46,721 nucleotides of DNA from NCBI GenBank assembly GCA_035648415.1, contig DASRLO010000096.1, positions 1-46,721 on the forward strand. The letters run 5' to 3'. A program made the position numbers and the translations under genes. The notes beneath the pieces are model-generated. The model did no database searches. It was not told the origin of the DNA and saw only the letters and a list, made by a program, of their open reading frames with translations. The stretch is from DATARH01 sp035648415 (GTDB lineage: Bacteria > Pseudomonadota > Alphaproteobacteria > ATCC43930 > CGMCC-115725). This document shows positions 8,468 to 17,398 of the stretch, one piece after another (position 1 is the stretch's first letter; each line of letters begins with the position of its first letter).

Positions 8468-9313
8468 CTATGTCACCGCCTCGGCGCCCACCGGCAGGCG
8501 CCACATCACGCGGCGCTGGCCGTGGTAGTCGTTGATCGCGAAATGCTGGCAGCAGCGGTTGTCCCAGATCGTCACCGTGCCGGTTTCCCAGCGCAGGCGG
8601 GCGGTGAACTCGGGCCGGGTGCAATGCGCCTGGAGGAATTGGATGAGCGGGCGGCTTTCCTCCTCGGTCATGCCCTTGAAACGGACCGTGTGCCGGGTCG
8701 AAACGTATAGCGCCTTGCGGCCGGTCTCGGGATGGGTGCGCACCACCGGGTGCTCGGCTTCGACCTCGTCCGCCTTCTCAACGCTGTCGCGCATCTTCAT
8801 GTATTTGTTTTCGGCCCGTCCGCCGCGGCCGCCGTTCATCCGCGCGCTGTAGATGCCGGTGAGGCCGCCGAGCAGGCGCCGCATGCCGGGCGACAAAGCC
8901 TCGTAGGCGAGGTACTGGTTGGCCACCATCGTGTCGCCGCCGTAGGCCGGCACCTCGCGCGCATAGAGCATCGTGCCGATCGGCGGCTTGTCGAGATAGG
9001 TCGTGTCGGAGTGCCAGGCGCCGCCGACATTCTCCTGCTGGTCGGGCTCCTTGCGCAGCTCGAAAATCTGCGGGAAATCGGGCATGCCCTCGACAAACGG
9101 GTAATAGGCCGGCTCGGCGAAATAGCGGGCGTAGCGCAGCAAGTCCTCGCCGCCGAGCTCCTGTCCGCGGATGTAGATGGCGCAGTGGGCGAGGAACGCG
9201 TCATGGATTTCGGAGCGCTGGCGGTTGCTCAATGGCCGGCGCAGGTCCACGCCGCCGATCTCGGCGCCGAGCGCGCCGGCGAGTAGCTTCACGGTAATCG
9301 TCTCGTAAGTCAT
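8468..9313 (-). CDS. TauD/TfdA-family 2-oxoglutarate-dependent dioxygenase
   Basis: Fe(II)/2-oxoglutarate oxygenase, cytoplasmic, 281 aa, standard length. Iron ligands are H101 and D103 in AWHSDTTY and the distal H257 in CCQHFAINDY; the 2-oxoglutarate carboxylate is expected to bind an Arg in GQRRVMWR (R267/R268). The fold marker GGDTMVANQYLAYE is present. Members hydroxylate taurine, alkylsulfonates, chlorophenoxy acids or other small acids; the substrate cannot be deduced. A lipoprotein gene lies 28 bases upstream on the same strand. The divergent MetE-like operon might use the same substrate class, but that link is inferred from position only. Confidence 0.88.
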   Translation of the reverse strand: MTYETITVKLLAGALGAEIGGVDLRRPLSNRQRSEIHDAFLAHCAIYIRGQELGGEDLLRYARYFAEPAYYPFVEGMPDFPQIFELRKEPDQQENVGGAWHSDTTYLDKPPIGTMLYAREVPAYGGDTMVANQYLAYEALSPGMRRLLGGLTGIYSARMNGGRGGRAENKYMKMRDSVEKADEVEAEHPVVRTHPETGRKALYVSTRHTVRFKGMTEEESRPLIQFLQAHCTRPEFTARLRWETGTVTIWDNRCCQHFAINDYHGQRRVMWRLPVGAEAVT

Positions 9314-9341
9314 CGCGCGCTCTCCCGCATCTTCCCGCCGG

Positions 9342-9662
9342 TCACTCCGTGCGCCCCGCCGAGCGGTTGCAACCGGGGGCGGCGCCGTGCTCGCTGTAGC
9401 CGATCACGGCCGCGCCCCGGATAAAGTAGTTGCGTTCGCATATCGCGAAACCCGGCTCCGCGCCTGCGGTATAGAGGTAGACGGTCGACAGCGACGGATA
9501 GGGCAAGCGCACCTTGCGGTCCGGGTTGCCCATCTTGTCGACCAGCGAGTCGGCGGGACGCTGGATCCATTGCGGGCCGTGCCCTTCCGGCGCGCCGCTG
9601 AGCCCGCCGCAGCCGGCCAGGCCGAGCATGAACAGACCTATCGTGCCTGGTGCGCATCGCAT
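9342..9662 (-). CDS. Small lipoprotein, unknown function
   Basis: A 106-aa protein with a lipoprotein signal: MRCAPGTIGLFMLGLAGCGG, whose LAGC lipobox predicts lipidation at Cys18 and export to the envelope. The mature part contains two further cysteines (AICERN and APGCNR), possibly disulfide-bonded, and no repeat. It probably shares a transcript with the TauD-type gene 28 bases downstream. The ATG is only 87 bases from the divergent MetE-like start, so both promoters must lie in a compact region. Confidence 0.7.
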   Translation of the reverse strand: MRCAPGTIGLFMLGLAGCGGLSGAPEGHGPQWIQRPADSLVDKMGNPDRKVRLPYPSLSTVYLYTAGAEPGFAICERNYFIRGAAVIGYSEHGAAPGCNRSAGRTE

Positions 9663-9748
9663 TGCGACAGCGTATCACGCCGTCCGCATGGGCGTTGACC
9701 GGTTTCCGCATCCCGCCCAGAGTCGCGGCCGACACGGGAGGCGGGCCG

Positions 9749-10894
9749 ATGAAACGCAGCAGCGAGCGCTTTCTGACCACCCATACCGGCAGCCTGCCGC
9801 GCCCGGACGATCTGGTGCGCGTCATGTTCGCCAAGGAAGCGGGGGTTCCGGTAGAGGGTGCGGCGTTGTCGGCGCGGATCGCCACTGCGGTTTCCGACAT
9901 CGTCAAGCAACAGGCGCAGGCCGGGATCGACATCGTCAATGACGGCGAGATGTCGAAGCCGAGCTACGCCACCTACATCAAGGACCGGCTCGCCGGGTTC
10001 GGCGGCGAAAGCCACCCGCTGACCTACCAGGACCTCGTCGATTACCCCGAGCTGGCGCGCCGGGTGTTCGGCGATCCCGGCCGAGCGCGCCGCAAGACGC
10101 CGGGCTGCAACGGGCCGATCTCCGTCGCGGATCCCGCCGCCGCCGAAGCCGACGCGAAGAACCTGCGCGCGGCGCTGGCGGCCACCGGGGCGGCAGAAGG
10201 GTTTCTGAGCGCGGCCTCGCCCGGCCTCGTCTCGCTGTTCTTCCACAACGGTCACTACAAGAGCCACGAGGCCTATCTCGAAGCGATTGCCGAGGCGATG
10301 CGCCGGGAATACGAGACCGTGGTCGATGCCGGGTTCATCCTGCAGGTCGATTGCCCAGACCTGGCGATGGGCCGGCACATCCAGCACGCCGACCTCACCA
10401 CCGCCGAGTTCCGCAAGGCGGCGGCGCTGCATATCGAGGCGCTCAACCATGCGCTGCGCAACGTTCCGGCCGACCACGCGCGGGTGCATCTGTGCTGGGG
10501 CAATTACGAGGGGCCGCACCATTGCGACGTGCCGCTCGCGGACATCATCGACGTGGTGTTCACCGCGAAGCCGGAAGGGTTGTCGTTCGAGGCGGCCAAC
10601 CCGCGCCACGCGCATGAATGGAAGCTGTTCGAGACGGTCAAGCTGCCCGAGGGCAAGGTGCTGATCCCCGGCGTCATCGAATCGAAGACCAATTTCATCG
10701 AGCACCCTGAATTGATCGCCCAGCGCATCGGCCGCTACGCCGCGCTGGTCGGCCGCGAGAACGTCATCGCCGGCAGCGATTGCGGCTACGGCACCTGGGT
10801 CGGCCAGGCCGCGGTCGACGCACAGGTGGTGTGGGCCAAGCTCGCCAGCCTCGCTGAAGGGGCGCGTCTCGCCTCGCGCGAGTTCTGGGTATGA
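9749..10894 (+). CDS. MetE-like cobalamin-independent methionine synthase family protein
   Basis: Zinc-dependent methyl- or alkyl-transferase related to the C-terminal half of MetE and to epoxyalkane:coenzyme M transferase. It has 381 residues, about half of true MetE, so it cannot carry the N-terminal folate-binding half. Zinc ligands are visible: H247 and C249 in VHLCWGN, E281 in LSFEAANPR, and C345 in GSDCGYGTW. The N-terminus TTHTGSLPRP is typical of the short family. Start at 9749 follows GGGAGG at 9736-9741. It is followed on the same strand by an amidohydrolase and a RutE-like reductase, so a catabolic role (C-S or C-O bond transfer) is more likely than methionine synthesis; that is inference. 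Confidence 0.85.
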   Translation: MKRSSERFLTTHTGSLPRPDDLVRVMFAKEAGVPVEGAALSARIATAVSDIVKQQAQAGIDIVNDGEMSKPSYATYIKDRLAGFGGESHPLTYQDLVDYPELARRVFGDPGRARRKTPGCNGPISVADPAAAEADAKNLRAALAATGAAEGFLSAASPGLVSLFFHNGHYKSHEAYLEAIAEAMRREYETVVDAGFILQVDCPDLAMGRHIQHADLTTAEFRKAAALHIEALNHALRNVPADHARVHLCWGNYEGPHHCDVPLADIIDVVFTAKPEGLSFEAANPRHAHEWKLFETVKLPEGKVLIPGVIESKTNFIEHPELIAQRIGRYAALVGRENVIAGSDCGYGTWVGQAAVDAQVVWAKLASLAEGARLASREFWV

Positions 10895-10901
10895 TTGCAG
10901 T

Positions 10902-10983
10902 CCGCTTCCCGGCGAAAGCCGGGACCCAGTTATCCGGCTCCCGGGCGGTTCAAAAGTGGGTCCCGGCTTTCGCCGGGAAGCGG
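10902..10983. repeat. Perfect inverted repeat, 27-bp arms, 28-base spacer
   Basis: Bases 10902-10928 are the exact reverse complement of 10957-10983; the core is CCCGGCGAAAGCCGGGACCC. This is the dispersed intergenic repeat of many alphaproteobacterial genomes, here as a facing pair. It sits between the MetE-like and amidohydrolase genes and would form a long hairpin in their joint transcript, possibly affecting mRNA stability or gene dosage within the operon. Confidence 0.9.
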
Positions 10984-11014
10984 TAAGGTTGGGGCTCGCC
11001 GATCGGAGGATGCG

Positions 11015-12160
11015 ATGAAAAACGGATTTCGCGTCTACGATACCGACACCCATATCGACCCCGGCGCCGACGTGCTGGAGAAATACGTCGATCCCGGCTT
11101 TCGCGCGCGGCTCGGCGACCTCGCGCCGTACCGGGTCGCGGTCAAGTCGCGCACCGTCGACGGCGGCGAGAGAACTACCTACCGTTTCGAGCAGCGGCTT
11201 TACGAGCGCACTCTCGGCGAGGCGGAAGTAAGCCCCGGCTCCGGCGACGGGCGGGTATGGCGCGGCAGGCGGCGGCCGAGCTTCGGGGTCATCGACGACC
11301 GCTCCGACAACCGCGTCCTCGACATGGACGAGGAAGGCTCGGACGTGCATTTCCTCGTGCCGTCGGTATGGACCAGCATCGTCGGCGTCCCCGATGTGTC
11401 GCTCGAAACCGGCCTCATCCGCGCCTACCACCGGCACATGGCGGAGTTCTGCGGCCCCCATCCCGACCGGCTGAAAGGCCCGATCGTCGCCTCGACCCGC
11501 GACGTTGCCTCGGCGGTCGAGGAGATCAAGCGCTGGGGCAAGTCGAAATGGGCGGTCGCGGTGCAGCCGCTGCTGCCCAACGAGATGCCGGTCGACCACC
11601 CCGACCTCGAACCGATCTGGCGCGCCGCCGAGGACCACGACCTCGCGATCGTCCATCACAGCTTCACCTGGTCGGCGCCCTATTTTCCCGGCTACACCGA
11701 GATGTGGGACAACGTGTACCTGGCGCGGCTCTGCTCGCACCCGTGGGGCGCGATGCGCTTCATGGCCGGGTTCCTCGCCGGCGGCATCCTCGACCGCTAT
11801 CCGGGCTTGCGGCTCTGCGTGCTCGAATGCGGCTTCGGCTGGCTGCCGTTCTGGGTCAGGCGGATGGACGAGCAGGTGAGCTATGTCGGGCGCACCGCAA
11901 AACTCAAAATGCTGCCGAGCGAGCAGTTCGCCGCTGGCCGGGTCTTCGCCAATGTCGAGGCGCACGAGCACGCGCCGATGTTCGACATGGTGACCGGCGC
12001 GCTCGGCGACGGCTGCCTGATGTTCGGGTCGGACTACCCGCATTTCGAATCGTGGTTCCCCAACTCGATCGACAAGATCCTGGAATGGCCGAGCGTCACC
12101 GGCGAGCGGGCGAAAAAGCTGCTCTGGGAGAATGCCGCGCGCTGCTTCAAGCAGACCTGA
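11015..12160 (+). CDS. Amidohydrolase-2 family metal-dependent hydrolase/decarboxylase
   Basis: TIM-barrel enzyme of the ACMSD-like amidohydrolase-2 family, 381 aa. Metal-site elements are visible: an N-terminal DTDTHIDP (the DxDxH variant in place of HxH), a barrel His pair in IVHHSF, and the late Asp in FGSDYPHFESW. Family members hydrolyse C-O/C-N bonds or decarboxylate aromatic acids. Start at 11015 follows GGAGGA by five bases; the open frame extends further upstream through the inverted repeat and is not used. It is the middle gene of a three-gene plus-strand row, with a RutE-like reductase 41 bases downstream. Confidence 0.85.
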   Translation: MKNGFRVYDTDTHIDPGADVLEKYVDPGFRARLGDLAPYRVAVKSRTVDGGERTTYRFEQRLYERTLGEAEVSPGSGDGRVWRGRRRPSFGVIDDRSDNRVLDMDEEGSDVHFLVPSVWTSIVGVPDVSLETGLIRAYHRHMAEFCGPHPDRLKGPIVASTRDVASAVEEIKRWGKSKWAVAVQPLLPNEMPVDHPDLEPIWRAAEDHDLAIVHHSFTWSAPYFPGYTEMWDNVYLARLCSHPWGAMRFMAGFLAGGILDRYPGLRLCVLECGFGWLPFWVRRMDEQVSYVGRTAKLKMLPSEQFAAGRVFANVEAHEHAPMFDMVTGALGDGCLMFGSDYPHFESWFPNSIDKILEWPSVTGERAKKLLWENAARCFKQT

Positions 12161-12201
12161 TGGCGTCTGCCGGCTGCGCGTCGCCTCGGGGAGAGGTTTG
12201 A

Positions 12202-12789
12202 ATGGACCGGATCGAAGAAACCGCGCTCGCCCGGCTTTTCGGCGAGGCGCGCACGTTTTCGCGCTGGCAGGCGCGCGATGTGCCCGACGGCGTCATCGAG
12301 ACCGCCCTGACGATGGCGTATCTCGGGCCGACCAGCGGCAATTGCGAGCCGATGCGGGTCGTGCTGGTGAAAAACCCGGGCGGCAAGGAGCGCCTCTTGC
12401 CCTGCGTGTCGTCGGGCAATTCGGAGAAGGTGCGCACCGCGCCGGTCACCGCGATCGTCGCCTACGACACCAAATTCTACGAGCACCTGCCGCGGCTTTT
12501 CCCGCACACCGACGCACGCGCCTGGTTCACCAGCAACGAGGCGCTGGCGACCGAGACCGCGTTTCGCAATTCCTCGCTGCAGGGCGCCTATTTCATCCTG
12601 GCGCTGCGCGCGCACGGTCTCGATTGCGGGCCGATGTCGGGGTTCAACCCCGGCGCGGTCGATGCGGAATTCTTTCCCGACGGCCAGAACAAGACAAACT
12701 TTCTGCTCAATATCGGCTACGGCGACAGCGCCGCGCTGCACCCCAGGCCGCCGCGCCTCGCCTTCGAGGAGGTCGCGCGCTGGGCATGA
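12202..12789 (+). CDS. Nitroreductase-family flavoprotein (RutE/HadB-like)
   Basis: FMN-dependent NAD(P)H reductase, 195 aa, most like RutE/HadB (malonic semialdehyde reductase) by its GPTSGNCEP motif near the start, the FRNSSLQGAYFILALRA helix, LDCGPMSGFNPG and the closing NFLLNIGYGD. In pyrimidine catabolism RutE reduces 3-oxopropanoate, but no other rut gene is here, so the true substrate is open; it may act on a semialdehyde or enone made by the two preceding genes. GGGGAGAGG lies about eight bases before the ATG. It ends facing the broken histidine kinase, with a palindrome between them. Confidence 0.8.
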   Translation: MDRIEETALARLFGEARTFSRWQARDVPDGVIETALTMAYLGPTSGNCEPMRVVLVKNPGGKERLLPCVSSGNSEKVRTAPVTAIVAYDTKFYEHLPRLFPHTDARAWFTSNEALATETAFRNSSLQGAYFILALRAHGLDCGPMSGFNPGAVDAEFFPDGQNKTNFLLNIGYGDSAALHPRPPRLAFEEVARWA

Positions 12790-12809
12790 ATTGCAGCTTG
12801 GCCTAAACG

Positions 12810-12829
12810 CCGTTCGCGGCCGCGAACGG
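12810..12829. terminator. 20-bp perfect palindrome between convergent genes
   Basis: CCGTTCGCGGCCGCGAACGG reads the same on both strands and lies between the stops of the nitroreductase (12789) and the histidine kinase (12837). It can fold as a GC-rich hairpin in either transcript. No T-run follows, so it would be a weak or factor-assisted bidirectional terminator. Confidence 0.4.
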
Positions 12830-12836
12830 AGAAACG

Positions 12837-15024
12837 CTAGTCGAGGACCGGGGCTTCGCGCGCCAGCTCGGCCACGGCCCCAAGCGGCGCCACGACGACG
12901 CGCCAGACGGGTAAGGTGACCGTCACGGTCGTGCCGCGGCCTTTCACGCTCTCGACGATTAGCGCACCGCCGTGCAACTCGGCGAGCCGCACCGCGAGCG
13001 GCAGGCCGAGGCCGGTGCCCTCGTGGCGGCGGGCATGGCCGGCATCGACTTGGCCGAAGGGTTCGAGCGCGGTCTGGATCTCCCGCGGCGTCATGCCGGG
13101 TCCGGTGTCGCGCACCTCGAAGAGGACGCCGCCATCCGCGCCGCGGCGCACCGCGACGATGACCGAGCCGCCCGCCTCGGTGAACTTGATCGCGTTCGAC
13201 AACAGGTTGAGCAAGACCTGCTTGAGCCGCGTCGGGTCGGCCTTGACGAAGGGCAGACCGCGGTCGGCCTCGATGGTGAGGACCAGCGATCCGGCGACCG
13301 CATGGCTTTTCATCAGCGTCACGCAGGCATCGACGACGCCGCGCGGATCGATCTCCAATTCCTCGTGAAGCTCGAGCTTGCCGGCATCGACCTTGGCGAG
13401 GTCGAGAATGTCGTTGATGATCGCGTGGAGATGCTCGCCGCTCTGGTGGATGAGGCCGGCATATTCGGCCTGGCGCGACCGCAGCGGCCCCGCCATGCCC
13501 AATTCGAGCGCCTCCAAAAACCGATGATGGCGTTCAACGGGGTGCGCAACTCGTGGCTCATATTGGCGAGAAATTGCGATTTCGCGACATTGGCGGTTTC
13601 GGCCGCCTCTTTTGCCTCGCGCAGGGTGCGCTCGGCGAGAACCTGTGCGGTGATGTCGCGCGTCGTGCCGCGGTAGCCCAGGAACCGGCCGGCCGCATCG
13701 AAGATCGGGTTGCCGCTGACCGAGACGATGTTGGTGGGCTCGCCGCTGATCTTTTGCGTGTAGGCGAAGCCGCGGAACGGTTCGTGGCGGTCGAGCGCGG
13801 TCAGGTGCTCCCGCCATTTGGCGGCGTCGGTGGCGGTGTCGCCAGCCAACTCGGTGCGGCTGCGGCCGATGCGTCGCGACGGTTCCTGGCCGAATGCCCG
13901 GATGCCCTCCGAGATGTGGGTGAAGCGGTGGTTCTCGTCGCTTTCCCAAAACCAGTCCGATGAGGTCAGCGCGAAATCGCGGAAGCGGGCCTCGCTCTGC
14001 TTCAGCTCGTCCGAATGCTGCTCGACGCGGCGGAACTGTATCGCCAGGACACGGAACAGGAAGCTGAACCCGATGATCGCCCCGAACACACCCGCCGCGA
14101 TGATCAGCGCCTGCCGGCGCCACGGGGCGAGCGCTGCCTTCTCATCGATCCCCACCGCGACAGCGAGCGGGTAATCCGACACCGGCTGGACTGAGACGAT
14201 GCGCTCCACCTGATCAAAATAGCCGGGAGTGCGGTAGCCGCCGCCGCCGCGCTCGAGCGCCTTGAACCATTCCGACTCGCGGTCGAGGCTCTCGCCGATC
14301 TTGCCGTCGATGTCCGGGTGGCGCGCCAGCAATACGCCATCGCGGCGGAACAGGGCCGCCGATGCGGAATCGCCGCTGCGCACCGCCTTGTAGAAATCCT
14401 CGAAATAGCGCGCCTCGATGACGCCGACGGCGAGGCCGAGAAACTCTCCATGCGGCCCGTCGATGCGGCGCGCCAGCATGATGACCCAAGCCTTGGTGAA
14501 CCGGTTTACCACCGGCTTGGCGATAAACGGGGCGGGATCGTCGTGGTCGCGCAGGTATTTGAAGAAATCGCGGTCGCCGGCCTCGATCGCCGGCACCGGC
14601 CAGGTGTGCGAGAAATTGACGATCCGTCCGGTATTGTCGAGCAGCGCCAGCGAGTTCGCCTGCGGCAGGCTGCGCAGCCGCTCGACCAGGAAGTTGTGGA
14701 CCTCCTGGCTTCCCAGGCGCTCGCGGAACTGCTGCGGATCGGAGACGCCGGCGGCTAGACTAAGACCATCCCGCGGGTTTCCTGGACCACCAGGTCGACC
14801 GCCTGGAACGAGCGCGCGGCCTGCGCCGCCAGGACGATCGCCAAATCGTTGGCGTTGCTCATCTCGTTCTGGATGCGGTCGCGGCGGAGCAACCCGACCG
14901 AGAGGCAGGCGGCGACGATGGTGATGGCGACGCAGAAGCCGCCAATGACGTAGACGCGGCGATTGGCCAGATGACGGCGCAATGACCCCGTCGTGATCCT
15001 GACGGAATCGCGATCCCTCGACAT
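12837..15024 (-). pseudogene. Membrane PAS histidine kinase split by two frameshifts
   Basis: Three frame segments together spell one sensor kinase of about 728 aa. Segment 1 (15024-14755) has TM1 (YVIGGFCVAITIVAACLSV) and reads into TAG at 14757. Segment 2, in the next frame, resumes with AAGVSDPQQFRERLG and has the Cache-like sensor, TM2 (ALIIAAGVFGAIIGFSF), a PAS domain and the HisKA box MSHELRTPLNAIIGF. Segment 3 (from about 13515 to 12837) resumes with EALELGMAGPL and has the HATPase boxes (LLNLLSNAIKF, DTGPGM, GTGLGLPL). At the second break one base is missing near the A5 run 13516-13520: restoring C gives the consensus GFSEALE. Either a real decaying gene or sequencing indels. Confidence 0.8.
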
Positions 15025-15112
15025 GGGTCGGAGGTTACGCCAGACAATCTTAATTAATGCTCAACCGGCTCGCGCATGCCGCGCCGGGTTGGCCGGGGAT
15101 TACCGTCCCGCG

Positions 15113-16210
15113 CTAACGCCGCCTGACGAGAAACCGGCCGAGTTGCTCGCGGAACCGCGAGTTTTTCTTCATCGCGGTTGCCAACTCGCCCTTGCGCACG
15201 ACATAGGCGTCGAGCGCTTCGGTCGCGACCACGGTAGCGTTGCGCGGCGCGCCGCTGATCAGCGCCGCTTCGCCAAAGAATTCGGCGGGACCGAGGCGCG
15301 CGACTTCGTGGTCTTGGCGCAGGACCTCGACCTCGCCTTCGGCGATGAGGAACAGTTCCTCGCCTTCGTCGCCCTCGCGGATGATGACTTCGCCCGCATC
15401 GAAGTGACGCTCGGTCACCGCTTCGACAATCCCGGTCAGGTCGGCCGGGTTCAGCGCGCTGAACGGTTCGACGCTCTTGAGGAATTCGCGGACGCGCTGC
15501 GCGCTGTCGAGCACCACGTCGGAGGCGATATGTCCATCCACCATGTGAATGAGACGGTCGGCCAGATCGATGATCCGATGGTCGTGGGTCACCATCAAGA
15601 CCGTCGTGCCGTTCTCGATCGTCATCTGCTTGAGCAGGGCGAGGACGTTGAGGGTCGCGTCCTTGTCGAGCGCCGCGGTCGGCTCGTCCGCCAGCACCAG
15701 TTTCGGGCGATTGGCGAGCGCGCGGGCAATCGCGACCCGCTGCCGCTGGCCGCCCGACAGCGAACGCGGCTTGTAACCGGTCCGATCTCCGAGGCCAAGC
15801 CGCTCCAGCATGTCGCGTGCGACGCTGCGCACCTCCGCCGCGGACCGGTCGCCCAACTCGAGCGCCATGCGCACGTTCTCCGTCGCACTCAACGAGTCGA
15901 AAAGGTTGTGCATCTGGAAGATGAAGCCGATATCGCGCCGGGTCAGCACCAGCTCTCGTGTCGTCAGCCCCGCCAGATCGCGCCCCAAGACCTCGATCCG
16001 CCCTTCCTGCAGGGTGCGCAGCCCGCCGATCAGGGTGAGCAGCGTCGTCTTGCCGGAACCCGAGGGGCCGGTCAGCACCGCGAGCTTGCCGGGCGGCAGC
16101 TCCAGCGCGACGTCGAACAATGCCGGGTGGTGCGCATCGCCCTGGCCGTAGGCGAAATTGAGCCCCTCGACGCGGATCGCGGGGCCGGGTGGAGCAGCGG
16201 TCATGTTCAT
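15113..16210 (-). CDS. ABC transporter ATPase fused to a cyclic-nucleotide-binding domain
   Basis: Cytoplasmic ATPase (365 aa) of a MacB/DevA-type exporter. ABC part: Walker A GPSGSGKT 48-55, Q-loop FIFQ near 99, signature LSGGQ 151-155, Walker B LVLADEP 171-177, H-loop H209. After about residue 245 follows a full cNMP-binding domain (FSALNPADL...), with phosphate-binding cassette FGEAALISGAPRNATVV; its key Glu (E314) and Arg (R323) are both kept, so cAMP or cGMP binding is plausible. Start ATG 16210 overlaps the stop of the second permease (TGATG) with GGAG upstream, indicating translational coupling. It is the last gene of a three-gene minus-strand operon. No periplasmic adaptor protein is encoded alongside. 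Confidence 0.9.
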   Translation of the reverse strand: MNMTAAPPGPAIRVEGLNFAYGQGDAHHPALFDVALELPPGKLAVLTGPSGSGKTTLLTLIGGLRTLQEGRIEVLGRDLAGLTTRELVLTRRDIGFIFQMHNLFDSLSATENVRMALELGDRSAAEVRSVARDMLERLGLGDRTGYKPRSLSGGQRQRVAIARALANRPKLVLADEPTAALDKDATLNVLALLKQMTIENGTTVLMVTHDHRIIDLADRLIHMVDGHIASDVVLDSAQRVREFLKSVEPFSALNPADLTGIVEAVTERHFDAGEVIIREGDEGEELFLIAEGEVEVLRQDHEVARLGPAEFFGEAALISGAPRNATVVATEALDAYVVRKGELATAMKKNSRFREQLGRFLVRRR

Positions 16211-17397
16211 CAGAAGATCTCCGCGGGATCGGCCGCGATCACCCGCCGAATGGCAAGCGCCCCGGCGAGGAGGCACATCCCGAGCGTCAGGGCGAAACTG
16301 ATCGCGGTCAATTGCGGCGTCATGTGAAGCGGCAACAATGCGACGCTGCGGATAATGCGGTAGACCGCGAGGGAGAGGAGCCACGCCGGGACATAGCCGG
16401 CGACGCCGGTGAGCGCGGCTTGCGCGAGGACGCTGCGGACGAGGTACGAGTTCCGGTAGCCGATGCCCTTCAGCGTCGCGTATTGCGGCAGCCGGTCGCT
16501 GAGATCGGTGTAGATGATCTGGTAGGAGATCAGGATGCCGACCGCTAAGCCGACCAGCGTGCCGAGAAAGAAGATCGGCGCGGCCGACGACAATTGCGCC
16601 TGGAACTTGCGCTCGAACTCGACGATCTCGGGCTTGGTCATCACCATCAAGCTCGACGGCAGCGCGGCGCTCAGCCGCTGCTGAACGGCGGCGATAGTCT
16701 CGCCCGGCCGCACCTTGGCCACCGCCGCCTCGATCGGCAGCGCGGCCGCGCTGCCGCGGTTGCCGGGCGTCAGCCGGGCGAATTCGCGGTCGCTGGTGAT
16801 CACCGTGCCGTCGCTCATGAAGTCGGGGCCGAGCGCGAAGTTGCCGGCGACGCGCACGTTCTGGCCGTTGAGCTTGGCCGCGGTCGCGCCGTCCATGCCG
16901 AGAAACCGTCGCGAGCGGCGATCCACCAGCACCGCGCCTTCCGCCTTCAAGAGCGATTGCTGGTCGGCGATGCCGGAGAGCAGAAACACAGGTGGCTGAT
17001 CGGGATCGACGGCGAAGATGCGGACGAGGTGCGGTTTGCCGTCGATTGGGCTGGTCCAGAAGAAATCCTGCCAGTCGGCGTAGAGCGGCGCGGCGCTGGC
17101 GACGCCCGAAACTGCCCGGATCGCGCCGAGCTCGCGATGCGCGAACGGGTCGCGCGCGCCAAAGCGGTATTTGGAGGCATTCATTACGAAGAGGTCGCCG
17201 TCGAGCTGGCGCACCGCCGCCAGCGAGGCGTCGAAGAACGCCCGCTCGAAGCCGAGCTGCACCAGCATCAACAGCACCGCGAAGGCGATACCCGCGCTCG
17301 AGCGCAGCAGCCGCCACTTGTCGGCGACCAAGTTGCGCCACGCGAGCGGGACCGTGGCGCCGGGCACGAGGCGTAGCGACAGGTCGAGCGCGGCCAT
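16210..17397 (-). CDS. FtsX/DevC-like ABC permease, second subunit
   Basis: Inner-membrane permease of 395 aa with the MacB/DevC plan: TM1 at about 34-52 (SSAGIAFAVLLMLVQLGF), a periplasmic domain of roughly 200 residues, then three C-terminal TMs (IFFLGTLVGLAVGILISYQ; a middle helix; ISFALTLGMCLLAGALAIRR). DRLPQYATLKGIGYRNSYL is the conserved cytoplasmic loop that contacts the ATPase. ATG 17397 is separated from the stop of the first permease by one base, and its own stop overlaps the ATPase start. It is a paralogue of the first permease, so a heterodimeric exporter is likely. Substrate unknown; lipid, heterocyst-type glycolipid or drug export are known for relatives. Confidence 0.88.
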   Translation of the reverse strand: MAALDLSLRLVPGATVPLAWRNLVADKWRLLRSSAGIAFAVLLMLVQLGFERAFFDASLAAVRQLDGDLFVMNASKYRFGARDPFAHRELGAIRAVSGVASAAPLYADWQDFFWTSPIDGKPHLVRIFAVDPDQPPVFLLSGIADQQSLLKAEGAVLVDRRSRRFLGMDGATAAKLNGQNVRVAGNFALGPDFMSDGTVITSDREFARLTPGNRGSAAALPIEAAVAKVRPGETIAAVQQRLSAALPSSLMVMTKPEIVEFERKFQAQLSSAAPIFFLGTLVGLAVGILISYQIIYTDLSDRLPQYATLKGIGYRNSYLVRSVLAQAALTGVAGYVPAWLLSLAVYRIIRSVALLPLHMTPQLTAISFALTLGMCLLAGALAIRRVIAADPAEIF

Positions 17398-17398
17398 A

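Noticed and set aside
10895..11014. Frame continuing from 10895 into the amidohydrolase
   Set aside because: Encodes the inverted repeat arms (SRRKPGP type), a known artefact of this repeat; start at 11015 has a ribosome site.
9638..12043. 801-residue minus-strand frame
   Set aside because: Antisense to MetE-like and amidohydrolase genes, runs through the inverted repeat; no motif.
15113..17341. 742-residue frame containing the ABC ATPase
   Set aside because: The part beyond 16210 overlaps the second permease in another frame and has shadow composition; the ATG at 16210 is correct.
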